The notes: generated from the letters alone by a model not told the origin. Numbered from the stretch's first letter, positions 15,510 to 23,331 are shown. The stretch is DNA of 34,061 nt from Ilumatobacteraceae bacterium (GCA_017859785.1 JAFMMJ010000017.1:1-34061), one strand, 5' to 3'. Translations and numbers: made by a program.

Positions 15510-16685
15510 TCACGAGGTGCGGAGCCACGCGATCGGTTGCCTTGGCGCGACGCGTTCGGTATCGGCGGCGATGTAGCTCTGGAACACACCAGCGAAGGGG
15601 GAGCGCACCTCGTCGTCACCGACGCGACCGAGGATGGCCCCGACCTCGATGGCGCTGCCCTCGGCGAGACCGGCTGAGGAGAACACCCCAGCGGACGGGC
15701 TGACGACGAAACGCTCGGCGAGATAGAGATGCTCGCCCTCATGGTCGGCGGCGGGGGCGGGTGGCGCGGTGCCAGCGATCCACTCGACGAATCGGTCGAG
15801 GTCGTCGGGGGTGGCGACGGCGATGGTGTGGATGTCGTCGAGGGTGCGTTTCGCCATCCCGGTGAGCACCCCGCCCGGTCCGAGCTCGGCGAAGGAGGTG
15901 ACCCCCATCTGCGCCATGGCGAGGAGGCCGTGTTTCCAGCGCACCGGGCTGGTGAGTTGAGCGGAGAGCAGGCTGGTCCAGTCGTCAGCGGAGTCGTGGG
16001 CGAGCGAGTCGACGTTGGACACGATCGGCAGGTCACTGCTGCGGATCGAAGCCGTGGCGATCGCGTCGCGGAGGCGGTCGCGGGCCGAACCCATGAACGG
16101 GGTGTGGAAGGCCCCGGACACTTGCAGCGGCATGACCTTCTTGGCGCCGAGTTCTTTGGCGTGGGCGCTGGCGGAGGCGACGCCTTCGGGGGATCCAGCG
16201 ATCACCACTTGGCCGGGGGCGTTGAAGTTGGCCACCCAGACCTCGTCGTCGGCGAGGTTGCAGGCGACCTCGACCTTGTCGTCGTCGAGTCCGAGGACCG
16301 CGGCCATCGTGCCGGGTCGTTCTTGACCGGCATCGTGCATGGCGTCGGCTCGTGCGCCGACGAGCGCGACTCCTTCGGGAAAGCCGAGCGCGCCGGAGGC
16401 CGCGAGGGCGGTGTACTCCCCGAGCGAATGCCCGGCGTAGACGTCAGCGTCGACGCCGAGGCGCTCGACGGCGTCGAGCACCATCAGGCTCGACACGAAC
16501 GTGGTGAGCTGGGCGTTTCTGGTGTCGCGGAGCTCCTCGGCCTCGGCGTCGAGCAGGAGACGGGCGACGTCGCGACCGGCGACCTCGCTGGCCTCGTGAA
16601 CGAGGTCCCAACTGTCGTGGTCAACCCAAGGACGCCCCATTCCGGGACGTTGCGACCCCTGCCCGGGGAAGGTGAACGCGAGCAC
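15510..16685 (-). CDS. fabD: Malonyl-CoA:ACP transacylase fused to a biotinyl/lipoyl-like domain
   Basis: FabD moves malonyl from CoA to ACP. The product is 391 aa, about 80 longer than usual. Residues 1-305 form the transacylase: FTFPGQGSQ, nucleophile S87 in GHSLGEY, R112, NFNAPGQVVIAG, H194 in SGAFHTPFM, and ELGPGGVL. After an Ala/Pro-rich linker, residues 320-391 repeat a barrel-sandwich pattern (VVSPSAGVF ... IEVGAILGRVG ... EVRSPFAGVF ... ERVAPRQPIAWLR) like biotin-carrier and lipoyl domains. The hairpin that would carry MKM is replaced, so no modifiable lysine is present. GTG 16685 has TAGCCT 7 nt upstream. A longer reading would cross the tRNA gene. First gene of the fab operon. Confidence 0.92.
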   Translation of the reverse strand: MLAFTFPGQGSQRPGMGRPWVDHDSWDLVHEASEVAGRDVARLLLDAEAEELRDTRNAQLTTFVSSLMVLDAVERLGVDADVYAGHSLGEYTALAASGALGFPEGVALVGARADAMHDAGQERPGTMAAVLGLDDDKVEVACNLADDEVWVANFNAPGQVVIAGSPEGVASASAHAKELGAKKVMPLQVSGAFHTPFMGSARDRLRDAIATASIRSSDLPIVSNVDSLAHDSADDWTSLLSAQLTSPVRWKHGLLAMAQMGVTSFAELGPGGVLTGMAKRTLDDIHTIAVATPDDLDRFVEWIAGTAPPAPAADHEGEHLYLAERFVVSPSAGVFSSAGLAEGSAIEVGAILGRVGDDEVRSPFAGVFQSYIAADTERVAPRQPIAWLRTS

Positions 16686-16692
16686 GCCGGAG

Positions 16693-16698
16693 AGGCTA
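16693..16698 (-). promoter_or_regulatory. Leaderless -10 element of fabD and the fab operon
   Basis: TAGCCT on minus, 7 nt, then GTG 16685, with no Shine-Dalgarno. It decides the fabD start and is the likely main promoter of fabD-fabH-fabG-acpP-fabF. Confidence 0.6.
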
Positions 16699-16754
16699 GA
16701 CGGGTGTTCTCCCGGTCGCCGGCTACCGCTCGGTAGGCGCAGACGCGTCGCCGG

Positions 16755-16760
16755 TAGGCT
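16755..16760 (+). promoter_or_regulatory. Putative -10 of the tRNA gene
   Basis: TAGGCT lies 9 nt before the first base of the tRNA, the spacing expected for a -10 with a short 5' leader removed by RNase P. No clear -35 is seen. Confidence 0.4.
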
Positions 16761-16769
16761 CCCTGCGTC

Positions 16770-16842
16770 GCCCCGGTAGCCCAACGGCAGAGGCAGCGGT
16801 CTCAAACACCGTCCAGTGTCGGTTCGAATCCGACTCGGGGCA
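16770..16842 (+). tRNA. tRNA with anticodon CAA (Leu codon UUG), short variable loop
   Basis: A full 73-nt cloverleaf is visible. The acceptor stem pairs GCCCCGG with TCGGGGC (one G-U) and A is the discriminator base. The D stem is GCC/GGC with a 10-nt loop containing GG. The anticodon stem pairs GCGGT with ACCGT (one G-U). The loop CTCAAAC has U33 and anticodon CAA (16803-16805). The variable loop is CCAGT, and the T arm is GTCGG-TTCGAAT-CCGAC. CCA is not encoded. CAA and A73 indicate leucine, and the 3-bp D stem is Leu-like. However, bacterial tRNA-Leu normally has a long variable arm, and here it is only 5 nt, with A15-U48 pairing possible as in class I tRNAs. Confidence 0.88.
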
Positions 16843-16906
16843 CTTCTCAGCCACAACGGTTACCGACCGAGCCCAGTAGCTCCGGTGGGTCAGCTGGTGG
16901 TCGGCC

Positions 16907-16912
16907 TAGCAT
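16907..16912 (+). promoter_or_regulatory. Leaderless -10 element of the coiled-coil gene
   Basis: TAGCAT, a 6-nt gap (GTTCGA), then ATG 16919. This supports the small gene as real. Confidence 0.5.
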
Positions 16913-16918
16913 GTTCGA

Positions 16919-17212
16919 ATGGCCACTTGGCTCGCGGAACGACGGCTGGCGCAGAACGCCGCGCGACTAGCGGAGTTGCGGCACGAGCTCGCCCAGATCG
17001 AGGAGCAGTACGCGGTCGTCGCCTCAGAAGCCGATGATCACGCGCTCCGAGCGCTCGTCTCGGAGACTCCGCTCGCCGAGTTCGAGGCCACCGATGCCCG
17101 TCGGCACGCCTCCGCCCTTGACCGACATCGTCTCCACCTCGTCGGCGAGATCGCCGAACTTGAGCGCCGGCAAGACGAACTGCTCGACCGGATCGCCGCG
17201 GCTCCCCGATGA
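16919..17212 (+). CDS. Small coiled-coil protein of unknown function
   Basis: A 97-aa protein I do not recognise. It is rich in Ala, Leu, Glu and Arg with heptad-like spacing in two stretches, about residues 5-40 (ERRLAQNAARLAELRHELAQ) and 65-95 (DRHRLHLVGEIAELERRQDE). A helical hairpin or dimeric coiled coil is therefore likely. It has no signal peptide, membrane segment or cysteine. A leaderless promoter directly precedes the ATG, and the ANTAR regulator gene starts 25 bp after the stop, so the two may be co-transcribed. The opposite strand is also open here, but the promoter and codon pattern favour this frame. Confidence 0.7.
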   Translation: MATWLAERRLAQNAARLAELRHELAQIEEQYAVVASEADDHALRALVSETPLAEFEATDARRHASALDRHRLHLVGEIAELERRQDELLDRIAAAPR

Positions 17213-17237
17213 ACCCACTCGCCCGAGGTAACCGCTG

Positions 17238-17816
17238 ATGGCCATCCGTGTCGTGATCGCCGAGGATGAAGCGATCATCCGCATGGATCTGCGAGAGACC
17301 CTCGAGGATGAGGGTTACGAGGTGGTGGCAGAGACCGGCCGGGGCGATGAAGTGGTCGGCTTGGTTCGCGACCTGGCACCCGACCTCGCGATCCTCGACG
17401 TCAAAATGCCCGGGATGGACGGCCTTCAGGCCGCGGGAGTGATCACCTCCGAGAAGCTCTGCGCCGTGCTCATGCTCACGGCCTTCAGTCAGCGCGAGGT
17501 GATCGAGCAGGCCCGCGACGCTGGTGCGCTCGCCTTTCTGGTCAAGCCGTTCCAGCGGAGCGATCTCGTTCCCGCGATCGAGGTGGCGATCGGAAGGTTT
17601 CGTGAGCTCCGGGACCTGACCGGTGAGATCGACGCCCTCGGCGAGCAACTCGAGGCCCGCAAACTCGTCGATCGAGCCAAGGGCTTGCTGATCGATCAGG
17701 TCGGCATGTCGGAATCGGACGCTTTCTCGTTTATTCAGCGCACCGCGATGTCGGAGCGGGTGCGGATGCGCGATGTCGCTGACCGCATCCTCGACGGCTC
17801 GCTGCGCCCCGGCTGA
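17238..17816 (+). CDS. ANTAR-domain response regulator (PdtaR-like)
   Basis: RNA-binding response regulator, 192 aa. The receiver has E9/D10, phospho-acceptor D54 (LAILDVKMPGMDG), the TAF Thr and LVKPF Lys. A helical linker (residues 120-137) leads to the ANTAR domain with ARKLVDRAKGLLIDQVGMSE and AFSFIQRTAMSERVRMRDVA. Such proteins bind paired hexanucleotide hairpins in mRNA and prevent termination once phosphorylated. In mycobacteria the homologue PdtaR (Rv1626) is also encoded near polA, rpsA and coaE. Its usual partner is an orphan histidine kinase (PdtaS), absent here. GAGG lies 9 nt before ATG 17238. polA starts 13 bp downstream. Confidence 0.93.
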   Translation: MAIRVVIAEDEAIIRMDLRETLEDEGYEVVAETGRGDEVVGLVRDLAPDLAILDVKMPGMDGLQAAGVITSEKLCAVLMLTAFSQREVIEQARDAGALAFLVKPFQRSDLVPAIEVAIGRFRELRDLTGEIDALGEQLEARKLVDRAKGLLIDQVGMSESDAFSFIQRTAMSERVRMRDVADRILDGSLRPG

Positions 17817-17829
17817 GGTCGATCCTTCC

Positions 17830-20514
17830 GTGGCTCGGCATCTCCTCATCGATGGGAACTCGCTGACCTATCGAGCGTTCTTCGCTCTCCCGGAGGACAT
17901 GGCGACGAGCACGGGACAGCCGACGAATGCCGTGTTCGGACTGGTGTCGATGCTGGTGAACGTGCTCCGCGATCAGCGCCCCGACGGTGTGCTCGTGGCG
18001 TTCGACCGGCCCGAGCCGACGTTCCGTCACGAGGCTGAGCCCGAATACAAAGCCCAGCGCGAATCGACCCCCGACACCCTCCGTCAGCAACTCCCGGTGG
18101 TGCGCGAGGTGCTCGCGGCGGCCGGAATCCATCAGGTGGAGGCGGCTGGCTGGGAGGCGGACGACTTGATCGCGACGGCGGCTGACGGGCTCGCGGCCCG
18201 CGGCGACGACGTGATCATCGTGACCGGCGATCGCGACAGCTATCAGTTGGTCCGCGATCCGCATATCCGGGTGCTCTACAACAAGCGCGGGGTCAGCGAT
18301 TACGCCCTGTACGACGAGGCGGGGATCCTCGAGCGCACGGGGGTGACCCCCGCGCTCTACCCGCAGTACGCGGCGCTCCGCGGCGACCCGAGCGACAACT
18401 TGCCGGGCGTGCCGGGGGTGGGGGAGAAGACGGCGGCGAAACTCATCAACGCTCACGGAGGGCTCGACGGGATTTTCGCGGCGCTCGATGAGCAGACACC
18501 GAAGCTTCGCGAGAATCTCGCCGCGAACGAGGATCGCGCCCGTCACAACCACGAGCTGATGGTGTTACGCACCGATGCCCCGGTCGGTGACCTGTCCGCG
18601 GAGACGCTCGCGCTCACTCCCGACACCGGCGAGCTGCGGCGTCTGTTCGGTGTGCTCGAGTTCTCTCAGCTGCTCGGCCGACTCGAGTCGGTGTTGGCCG
18701 AGCTCGGAGGCGTCACCCTCGACGAGGCGCCGACCGCGGCACCGGTCGAGGCCATCGCGGCGACCGTGAATCGCGCCGATGACCCTGCGGCAGTGGTGGC
18801 CGCTGTGGAGGGTGCCGAGGTGTTGCACTTGGCGGTCGATTTCGACGGCGAGCCGGGCCGGAGCTCAGTTGGTGGGGTTGCGCTGGTGACCGACGACGAT
18901 TCGGGTGGGGTGCTCTGGGTTGGCGCGGACCTCCTCGCTCGCCCGGAGGTTGGAGCCGCGCTCGGGGGGCACCCGCGGTTGAGGATGCACCGCGCGAAGG
19001 ATGCGATGCGCTCGCTTCTGCCAATCGGGATCGATCTCCGCGGGCTCGAACTCGATCTTGCCATCGCCGCCTACCTTGTCGATCCGGTCGTCGGCGACTA
19101 CGAGATCCCCGACCTCGTGGCCCGGTTCACCGACCTCACCATCGGTGAGCGGCGTGCCGTGCCGTCAGGGCAACTCGATCTCGGCGGAGAGGACGAGGAC
19201 CGCGCTCAGGCGGCCGGTGATGCCGCGCTCGCGGTGGCTCGATGCGCGGCGCCGATTCTCGCGGCGGTGGCCGAAGTTGGTGCCGCGAGCTTGCTTGCCG
19301 AGATCGAGACCCCACTGGTCCGGGTGCTCGCCCGCATGGAGCATCTCGGCATTGAGGTGGATGTCGTTCGGTTGCGCGAGATCGGCGACCGCTTGCGATC
19401 CGAGGTCGAGGAACTCGCCGCGCGTTTGCGTGAGGAGGCGGGGCACCCCGATCTCAATCTCAATTCACCCACCCAGTTGCGTCAACTGCTCTACGAGGAG
19501 CGGGGGCTCTCCCCGGCTGGGGTGCGCAAGACGAAGTCCGGCTACTCGACCGACGCCCAAACGCTCGAGAAACTCCGCGATCAGTGGCCGGAGTTCATCG
19601 AGCCGCTTCTGCGTCACCGAGAGGTTGACAAGCTCCGCGGCACGTACGGCGAGGGCCTCATCGCAGAGGTGGCCTCCGACGGACGCATCCATGCGACCTT
19701 CCATCAGACGGTCGCCCGCACGGGTCGACTCTCGAGTGATCGGCCGAACCTGCACAACATCCCGGTGCGTACGGACGAGGGCCGGGTGTTCCGGACTGCC
19801 TTCCGGCCGACGGCCGGGCATCGCCTGCTGGTGGCCGACTACAACCAAATCGAGTTGCGCTGTATCGCCCATCTCGCGGCCGACCCGGGGCTCGTCGGCG
19901 CCTTCACCGCTGGTGAGGACATCCATCGCGCGACCGCGGCGCGCGTCTTCGAGGTCGACCCCGACGAGGTGACGGTCGATCAACGATCGAAGGCGAAGAT
20001 GGTCTCCTACGGTCTTGCCTACGGGATGGAGGCGTACGGGCTCGGCCAGCGCTTGGCGATCCCGACCGATGAGGCGGCCACGATTCTCGAGGCGTACTTC
20101 CAGGCGTTCCCGAACGTTCGCGACTACATGGACCGCACGGTGGCAGAGGCCCGCACCAAGGGCTTCACTGAGACGCTATTCGGCCGTCGCCGCCCGGTGC
20201 CCGAGCTGCTCGACTCGAACTGGAGAGTGCGTCAGGCGGGCGAGCGGCAGGCGATGAACGCTGGCATCCAAGGCCTCGCCGCCGACATCTTCAAGATCGC
20301 GCTGGTGCGCATCGACGAGGCCCTCGACTCGGCGGGTCACGCCGCGAGGCTGGTGCTTCAGGTGCACGACGAGGTCCTCGTGGAGGTGCCCGAGGGCGAG
20401 TGCGACGCCGTTGGGCCGCTCGTCATCGAGTTGATGCGCGGCGCCGCAGATCTCGATGTGCCTCTCGAAGTCAACGTGGCGTGGGGTGACACCTGGGCCG
20501 CGGCGAAGTCGTGA
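17830..20514 (+). CDS. polA: DNA polymerase I
   Basis: Repair and Okazaki-fragment polymerase, 894 aa. Residues 1-290 are the 5' nuclease (LLIDGNSLTYRAFFALP, GWEADDLIA, VTGDRDSYQLV, LRGDPSDNLPGVPGVGEKTA). Residues 310-500 are a 3'-5' exonuclease-like domain with eroded motifs: D337-F-D339 instead of DxE, and the Tyr of YxxxD replaced by Gln (Q460 with D464). The polymerase part has motif A VADYNQIELR (D670), motif B R719-xxx-K723-xxx-Y727-G, and motif C VHDEV. Y727 stands where E. coli has F762, as in mycobacterial PolA. GTG 17830 is the family start, and an in-frame ATG at 17773 would lie inside the regulator gene. Its stop overlaps the methyltransferase start. Confidence 0.96.
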   Translation: MARHLLIDGNSLTYRAFFALPEDMATSTGQPTNAVFGLVSMLVNVLRDQRPDGVLVAFDRPEPTFRHEAEPEYKAQRESTPDTLRQQLPVVREVLAAAGIHQVEAAGWEADDLIATAADGLAARGDDVIIVTGDRDSYQLVRDPHIRVLYNKRGVSDYALYDEAGILERTGVTPALYPQYAALRGDPSDNLPGVPGVGEKTAAKLINAHGGLDGIFAALDEQTPKLRENLAANEDRARHNHELMVLRTDAPVGDLSAETLALTPDTGELRRLFGVLEFSQLLGRLESVLAELGGVTLDEAPTAAPVEAIAATVNRADDPAAVVAAVEGAEVLHLAVDFDGEPGRSSVGGVALVTDDDSGGVLWVGADLLARPEVGAALGGHPRLRMHRAKDAMRSLLPIGIDLRGLELDLAIAAYLVDPVVGDYEIPDLVARFTDLTIGERRAVPSGQLDLGGEDEDRAQAAGDAALAVARCAAPILAAVAEVGAASLLAEIETPLVRVLARMEHLGIEVDVVRLREIGDRLRSEVEELAARLREEAGHPDLNLNSPTQLRQLLYEERGLSPAGVRKTKSGYSTDAQTLEKLRDQWPEFIEPLLRHREVDKLRGTYGEGLIAEVASDGRIHATFHQTVARTGRLSSDRPNLHNIPVRTDEGRVFRTAFRPTAGHRLLVADYNQIELRCIAHLAADPGLVGAFTAGEDIHRATAARVFEVDPDEVTVDQRSKAKMVSYGLAYGMEAYGLGQRLAIPTDEAATILEAYFQAFPNVRDYMDRTVAEARTKGFTETLFGRRRPVPELLDSNWRVRQAGERQAMNAGIQGLAADIFKIALVRIDEALDSAGHAARLVLQVHDEVLVEVPEGECDAVGPLVIELMRGAADLDVPLEVNVAWGDTWAAAKS

Positions 20515-21293
20515 CGTCGAACATCACCGGCGGAACCGACGACGAGCACTGGTTCGAGCCCGTCGCGGAGCATCTTGGAGGGGCATACCTCCGCTACTCG
20601 TTCACGAAGGGCACGGTCGCCGAGGTCGATCGACTCATGGAAGTGCTCGAGCTTCGCGAGGGCGATCGGGTTCTCGACGTTGGCTGCGGCCCCGGACGGC
20701 ACAGTCATGAACTGGCACGACGTGGCGTCATGGCCCACGGTGTCGATATCTCACAGCGGTTCATCGACCTCGCCGTCGAGTCGGCGCCTGCCGGTGCCAC
20801 CTTCGAACGACTGGACGCTCGCGACCTCGCTTCGGTCGAGCGGTTCGGCGGCGCGTTCGACGCGGTCATTTGCCTCTGCCAAGGAGCGTTCGGTCTGATG
20901 CGACCTGAGGATTCCAGAGGGGGAGTCGACGGAGACCGGCTAGTGCTCGACGGCATCGCAGCGGCCCTCGCGCCCGGAGGACGCCTCGCCCTCTCAGCGT
21001 TCAACAGCCTCTTCACCGCCGCCGCTATCGCCCGCGGCGACTACGAGGCGGCACTCGACGTCGGGTCGGGGATTATCCATGAGCGCACCGAGGTGCGCGA
21101 CGAAACCGGTCGCGTTGAGGCGGTCGATCTGTGGACCGGCGGGTACACCCCTCGCGAACTGCGGTTGCTCTGCGAACTCGTCGGGCTCGAGGTCGTCACC
21201 GTCGACGGCGCCGAACCGGGGGACTATTCAGCGAAACCTCCTTCGGTCGACCTTCCCGAGCACCTGCTCATCGCTCGGATTGCATCGCTCTGA
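20511..21293 (+). CDS. Class I SAM-dependent methyltransferase
   Basis: A 260-aa Rossmann methyltransferase. Motif I is RVLDVGCGPGRHSHELAR (53-70), with the acidic end of strand 2 in AHGVDISQRFIDLA, motif II FDAVICLCQGAFG, and motif III LAPGGRLALSAFN. The C-terminal half (GGYTPRELRLLCELVGLEVVTVDG) is the usual substrate cap, and the substrate cannot be assigned. GTG 20511 overlaps the polA TGA (GTGA), so translation is coupled. A relation to DNA or translation factors would be speculation. Confidence 0.85.
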   Translation: MTSNITGGTDDEHWFEPVAEHLGGAYLRYSFTKGTVAEVDRLMEVLELREGDRVLDVGCGPGRHSHELARRGVMAHGVDISQRFIDLAVESAPAGATFERLDARDLASVERFGGAFDAVICLCQGAFGLMRPEDSRGGVDGDRLVLDGIAAALAPGGRLALSAFNSLFTAAAIARGDYEAALDVGSGIIHERTEVRDETGRVEAVDLWTGGYTPRELRLLCELVGLEVVTVDGAEPGDYSAKPPSVDLPEHLLIARIASL

Positions 21294-21384
21294 GCCACTG
21301 ATACGCTCTGCCGCCGCGGATTGGCGACCCTTTTGGGCGCTTCCGCCGACCATCCGTATCCGTTTCCGAAAGCAGTACCCGACC
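21294..21384 (+). promoter_or_regulatory. rpsA promoter and leader
   Basis: This 91-bp gap separates the methyltransferase stop from the rpsA start. TACGCT (21302-21307) resembles a -10 and would give a leader of about 70 nt, unlike the leaderless genes around it. A long leader would fit S1 autogenous control, but no specific structure is demonstrated. Confidence 0.35.
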
Positions 21385-22713
21385 TTGTCCGACACCACTA
21401 TCGCCCCCGCAGAATCCCAAATGGGAACCTTCGATGACGAGGGCAACTACACCCCCCGCGAGGTCGTCTCGAACGATCTCGGAATGAGTTTCGCCGACGC
21501 CGTCGACGGAGGCGACGCCTCGATCATCGATGTCGATGACGGGCAATTGGTCCACGGCACCGTGGTCAAGATCGACCGCGACGAGGTGCTCCTCGACATC
21601 GGGTACAAGAGCGAGGGTGTGATTCCCTCCCGCGAGTTGAGCATCCGCAATGACGTCAACCCGGCCGAGATCGTCACCATGGGTGAGCAGGTCGAGGCGT
21701 TGGTCCTCACCAAGGAGGACAAGGAAGGTCGTCTGGTCCTCTCGAAGAAGCGCGCCCAATACGAGCGCGCCTGGGGCGACATCGAAGCCAAGAAGGAAGC
21801 GGACGCCATTGTCGAGGGTCCGGTCATCGAGGTCGTCAAGGGCGGACTCATCGTCGACATCGGCCTCCGCGGCTTCCTCCCGGCCTCGCTCGTCGAGCTT
21901 CGCCGGGTCCGCGATCTGCAGCCCTATGTCGGCACGGTGGTGCAGGCCAAGATCATCGAACTCGATAAGAACCGCAACAACGTCGTGCTGTCGCGTCGCG
22001 CCTACCTCGAAGAGAACCAGAAGGAGACCCGCGACAACTTCCTCACCAACCTCAAGGTCGGCGAGGTTCGCTCGGGAACCATCTCCTCCGTCGTCAGCTT
22101 CGGCGCCTTCGTCGATCTCGGCGGCATGGACGGCCTCATCCACGTGAGCGAGCTGTCGTGGAAGCACGTCGACCATCCGGGTTCCGTGGTCGCTGTCGGC
22201 GATCCGGTCACCGTCCAGGTGCTCGACGTCGACTTCAGCCGCGAGCGCATCAGTTTGTCGCTCAAGGCCACCCAGCAGGATCCGTGGGCGGAGTTCGCCG
22301 AGGGTCACGCCGTCGGCCAGCTCGTCTACGGCCGCGTCACCAAGCTCGTGCAGTTCGGTGCCTTCGTGCAGGTGGGCGACGGGATCGAGGGTCTGGTTCA
22401 CATCTCCGAGATGTCGGCCCACCACGTTGAGAACCCCGCCGACATCGTCACTCCCGGCGAGGAGCTGTGGGTGAAGATCATCGATCTCGACCTCCCGCGT
22501 CGCCGCATCAGCCTGTCGATCAAGCAGGCCGCTGAGGGTGGCGAGCTCGCTGCCGAGTACCGCGAGCACTTCGACGTCGACTCTGAGGGCAACTGGACCC
22601 ACAGCGATGACGAGGTGGAGGCGGCTTGGGCCGAGTACGAGAGCGGCTCCGAGGCTGCCCCCGAGGCGGTCGCCGCCCCGGAGACCCCCGCCGAAGCCGA
22701 ATCGGACGACTGA
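21385..22713 (+). CDS. rpsA: 30S ribosomal protein S1
   Basis: RNA-binding ribosomal protein, 442 aa from TTG 21385, with four S1 (OB-fold) repeats at about residues 52-121, 138-206, 223-294 and 308-380. The last two are the most canonical (SFGAFVDLGGMDGLIHVSEL, QFGAFVQVGDGIEGLVHISE). The four-repeat form is typical of actinobacteria and Gram-positives rather than the six-repeat proteobacterial S1. The tail is acidic and Ala/Pro/Glu-rich. The start is uncertain. TTG gives MSDTTIAPAESQ before the conserved GTFDDEGNYTPREV, while ATG 21421 would begin directly at MGTFDDEG. Neither has a strong Shine-Dalgarno. coaE follows after 3 nt. Confidence 0.93.
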   Translation: MSDTTIAPAESQMGTFDDEGNYTPREVVSNDLGMSFADAVDGGDASIIDVDDGQLVHGTVVKIDRDEVLLDIGYKSEGVIPSRELSIRNDVNPAEIVTMGEQVEALVLTKEDKEGRLVLSKKRAQYERAWGDIEAKKEADAIVEGPVIEVVKGGLIVDIGLRGFLPASLVELRRVRDLQPYVGTVVQAKIIELDKNRNNVVLSRRAYLEENQKETRDNFLTNLKVGEVRSGTISSVVSFGAFVDLGGMDGLIHVSELSWKHVDHPGSVVAVGDPVTVQVLDVDFSRERISLSLKATQQDPWAEFAEGHAVGQLVYGRVTKLVQFGAFVQVGDGIEGLVHISEMSAHHVENPADIVTPGEELWVKIIDLDLPRRRISLSIKQAAEGGELAAEYREHFDVDSEGNWTHSDDEVEAAWAEYESGSEAAPEAVAAPETPAEAESDD

Positions 22714-22716
22714 ACC

Positions 22717-23331
22717 GTGCTGCTCGTCGGACTGACGGGCGGTATCGGAGCCGGCAAGTCCACTGTGTCGGCTCTCCTCGCCGGGCACGGCGCGGAGATC
22801 ATCGACGCTGACGCGATCGTCCGCGAGCTCCAGCAGCCGGGGTCGCCCGTGCTGAGCGAGATGGCCGAGCGTTTTGGCGCGCACGTGATCCTCGACGACG
22901 GTTCCCTCGACCGAGCGGCCGTGGCGGCGGTCGTGTTCGGCGACTCAGAAGCGGCCCGATCGGCGCGATCTGATCTGAACGGGATTGTCCACCCTGCGCT
23001 CCAGCGCGAGATCCGATCCCGTATCGATTTGCTGAGCGAGACCGATCGGATCGTCATCCTCGACTTTCCGCTTCTCGCCGAGAACCCTCGCGATGATCTT
23101 GACGCCACGATCGTCGTGGATGTCGATCCCGATATCGCCGTTGAGCGACTTGTTGCCTTCCGCGGGATGGATGCCGACGACGCGTGTCGCCGCATCGCGA
23201 GCCAAACCGACCGCGAGGCGAGGCGCGCGATCGCCACCCACGTGATCGACAACTCTGGTGACGAGGCGACGCTCGACCGGCGGGTCGGTGAGGTGTGGGA
23301 CGACCTCTTGCGGCTCGCGGCCGGGGGGTAG
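22717..23331 (+). CDS. coaE: Dephospho-CoA kinase
   Basis: Final step of coenzyme A synthesis, phosphorylating the 3'-hydroxyl of dephospho-CoA, 204 aa. The P-loop is GGIGAGKS (8-15). DADAIVRELQQPG is the substrate-binding segment, and VVDVDPDIAVERLVAFRGM is the lid region. GTG 22717 begins three bases after the rpsA stop, so they are co-transcribed, matching the rpsA-coaE order of mycobacteria. Mycobacterial CoaE carries an extra C-terminal domain that is absent here. Confidence 0.96.
   Translation: MLLVGLTGGIGAGKSTVSALLAGHGAEIIDADAIVRELQQPGSPVLSEMAERFGAHVILDDGSLDRAAVAAVVFGDSEAARSARSDLNGIVHPALQREIRSRIDLLSETDRIVILDFPLLAENPRDDLDATIVVDVDPDIAVERLVAFRGMDADDACRRIASQTDREARRAIATHVIDNSGDEATLDRRVGEVWDDLLRLAAGG

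Noticed and set aside
16686-16856. N-terminal extension of FabD by 57 residues
   Set aside because: The extension would translate the antisense of the tRNA gene, and the TAGCCT box 7 nt before GTG 16685 supports the shorter start.
21268-22884. A 538-codon open frame antisense to rpsA
   Set aside because: It mirrors the rpsA codon pattern, shows no domain, and crosses the methyltransferase and coaE boundaries. Such antisense frames are expected in high-GC DNA.
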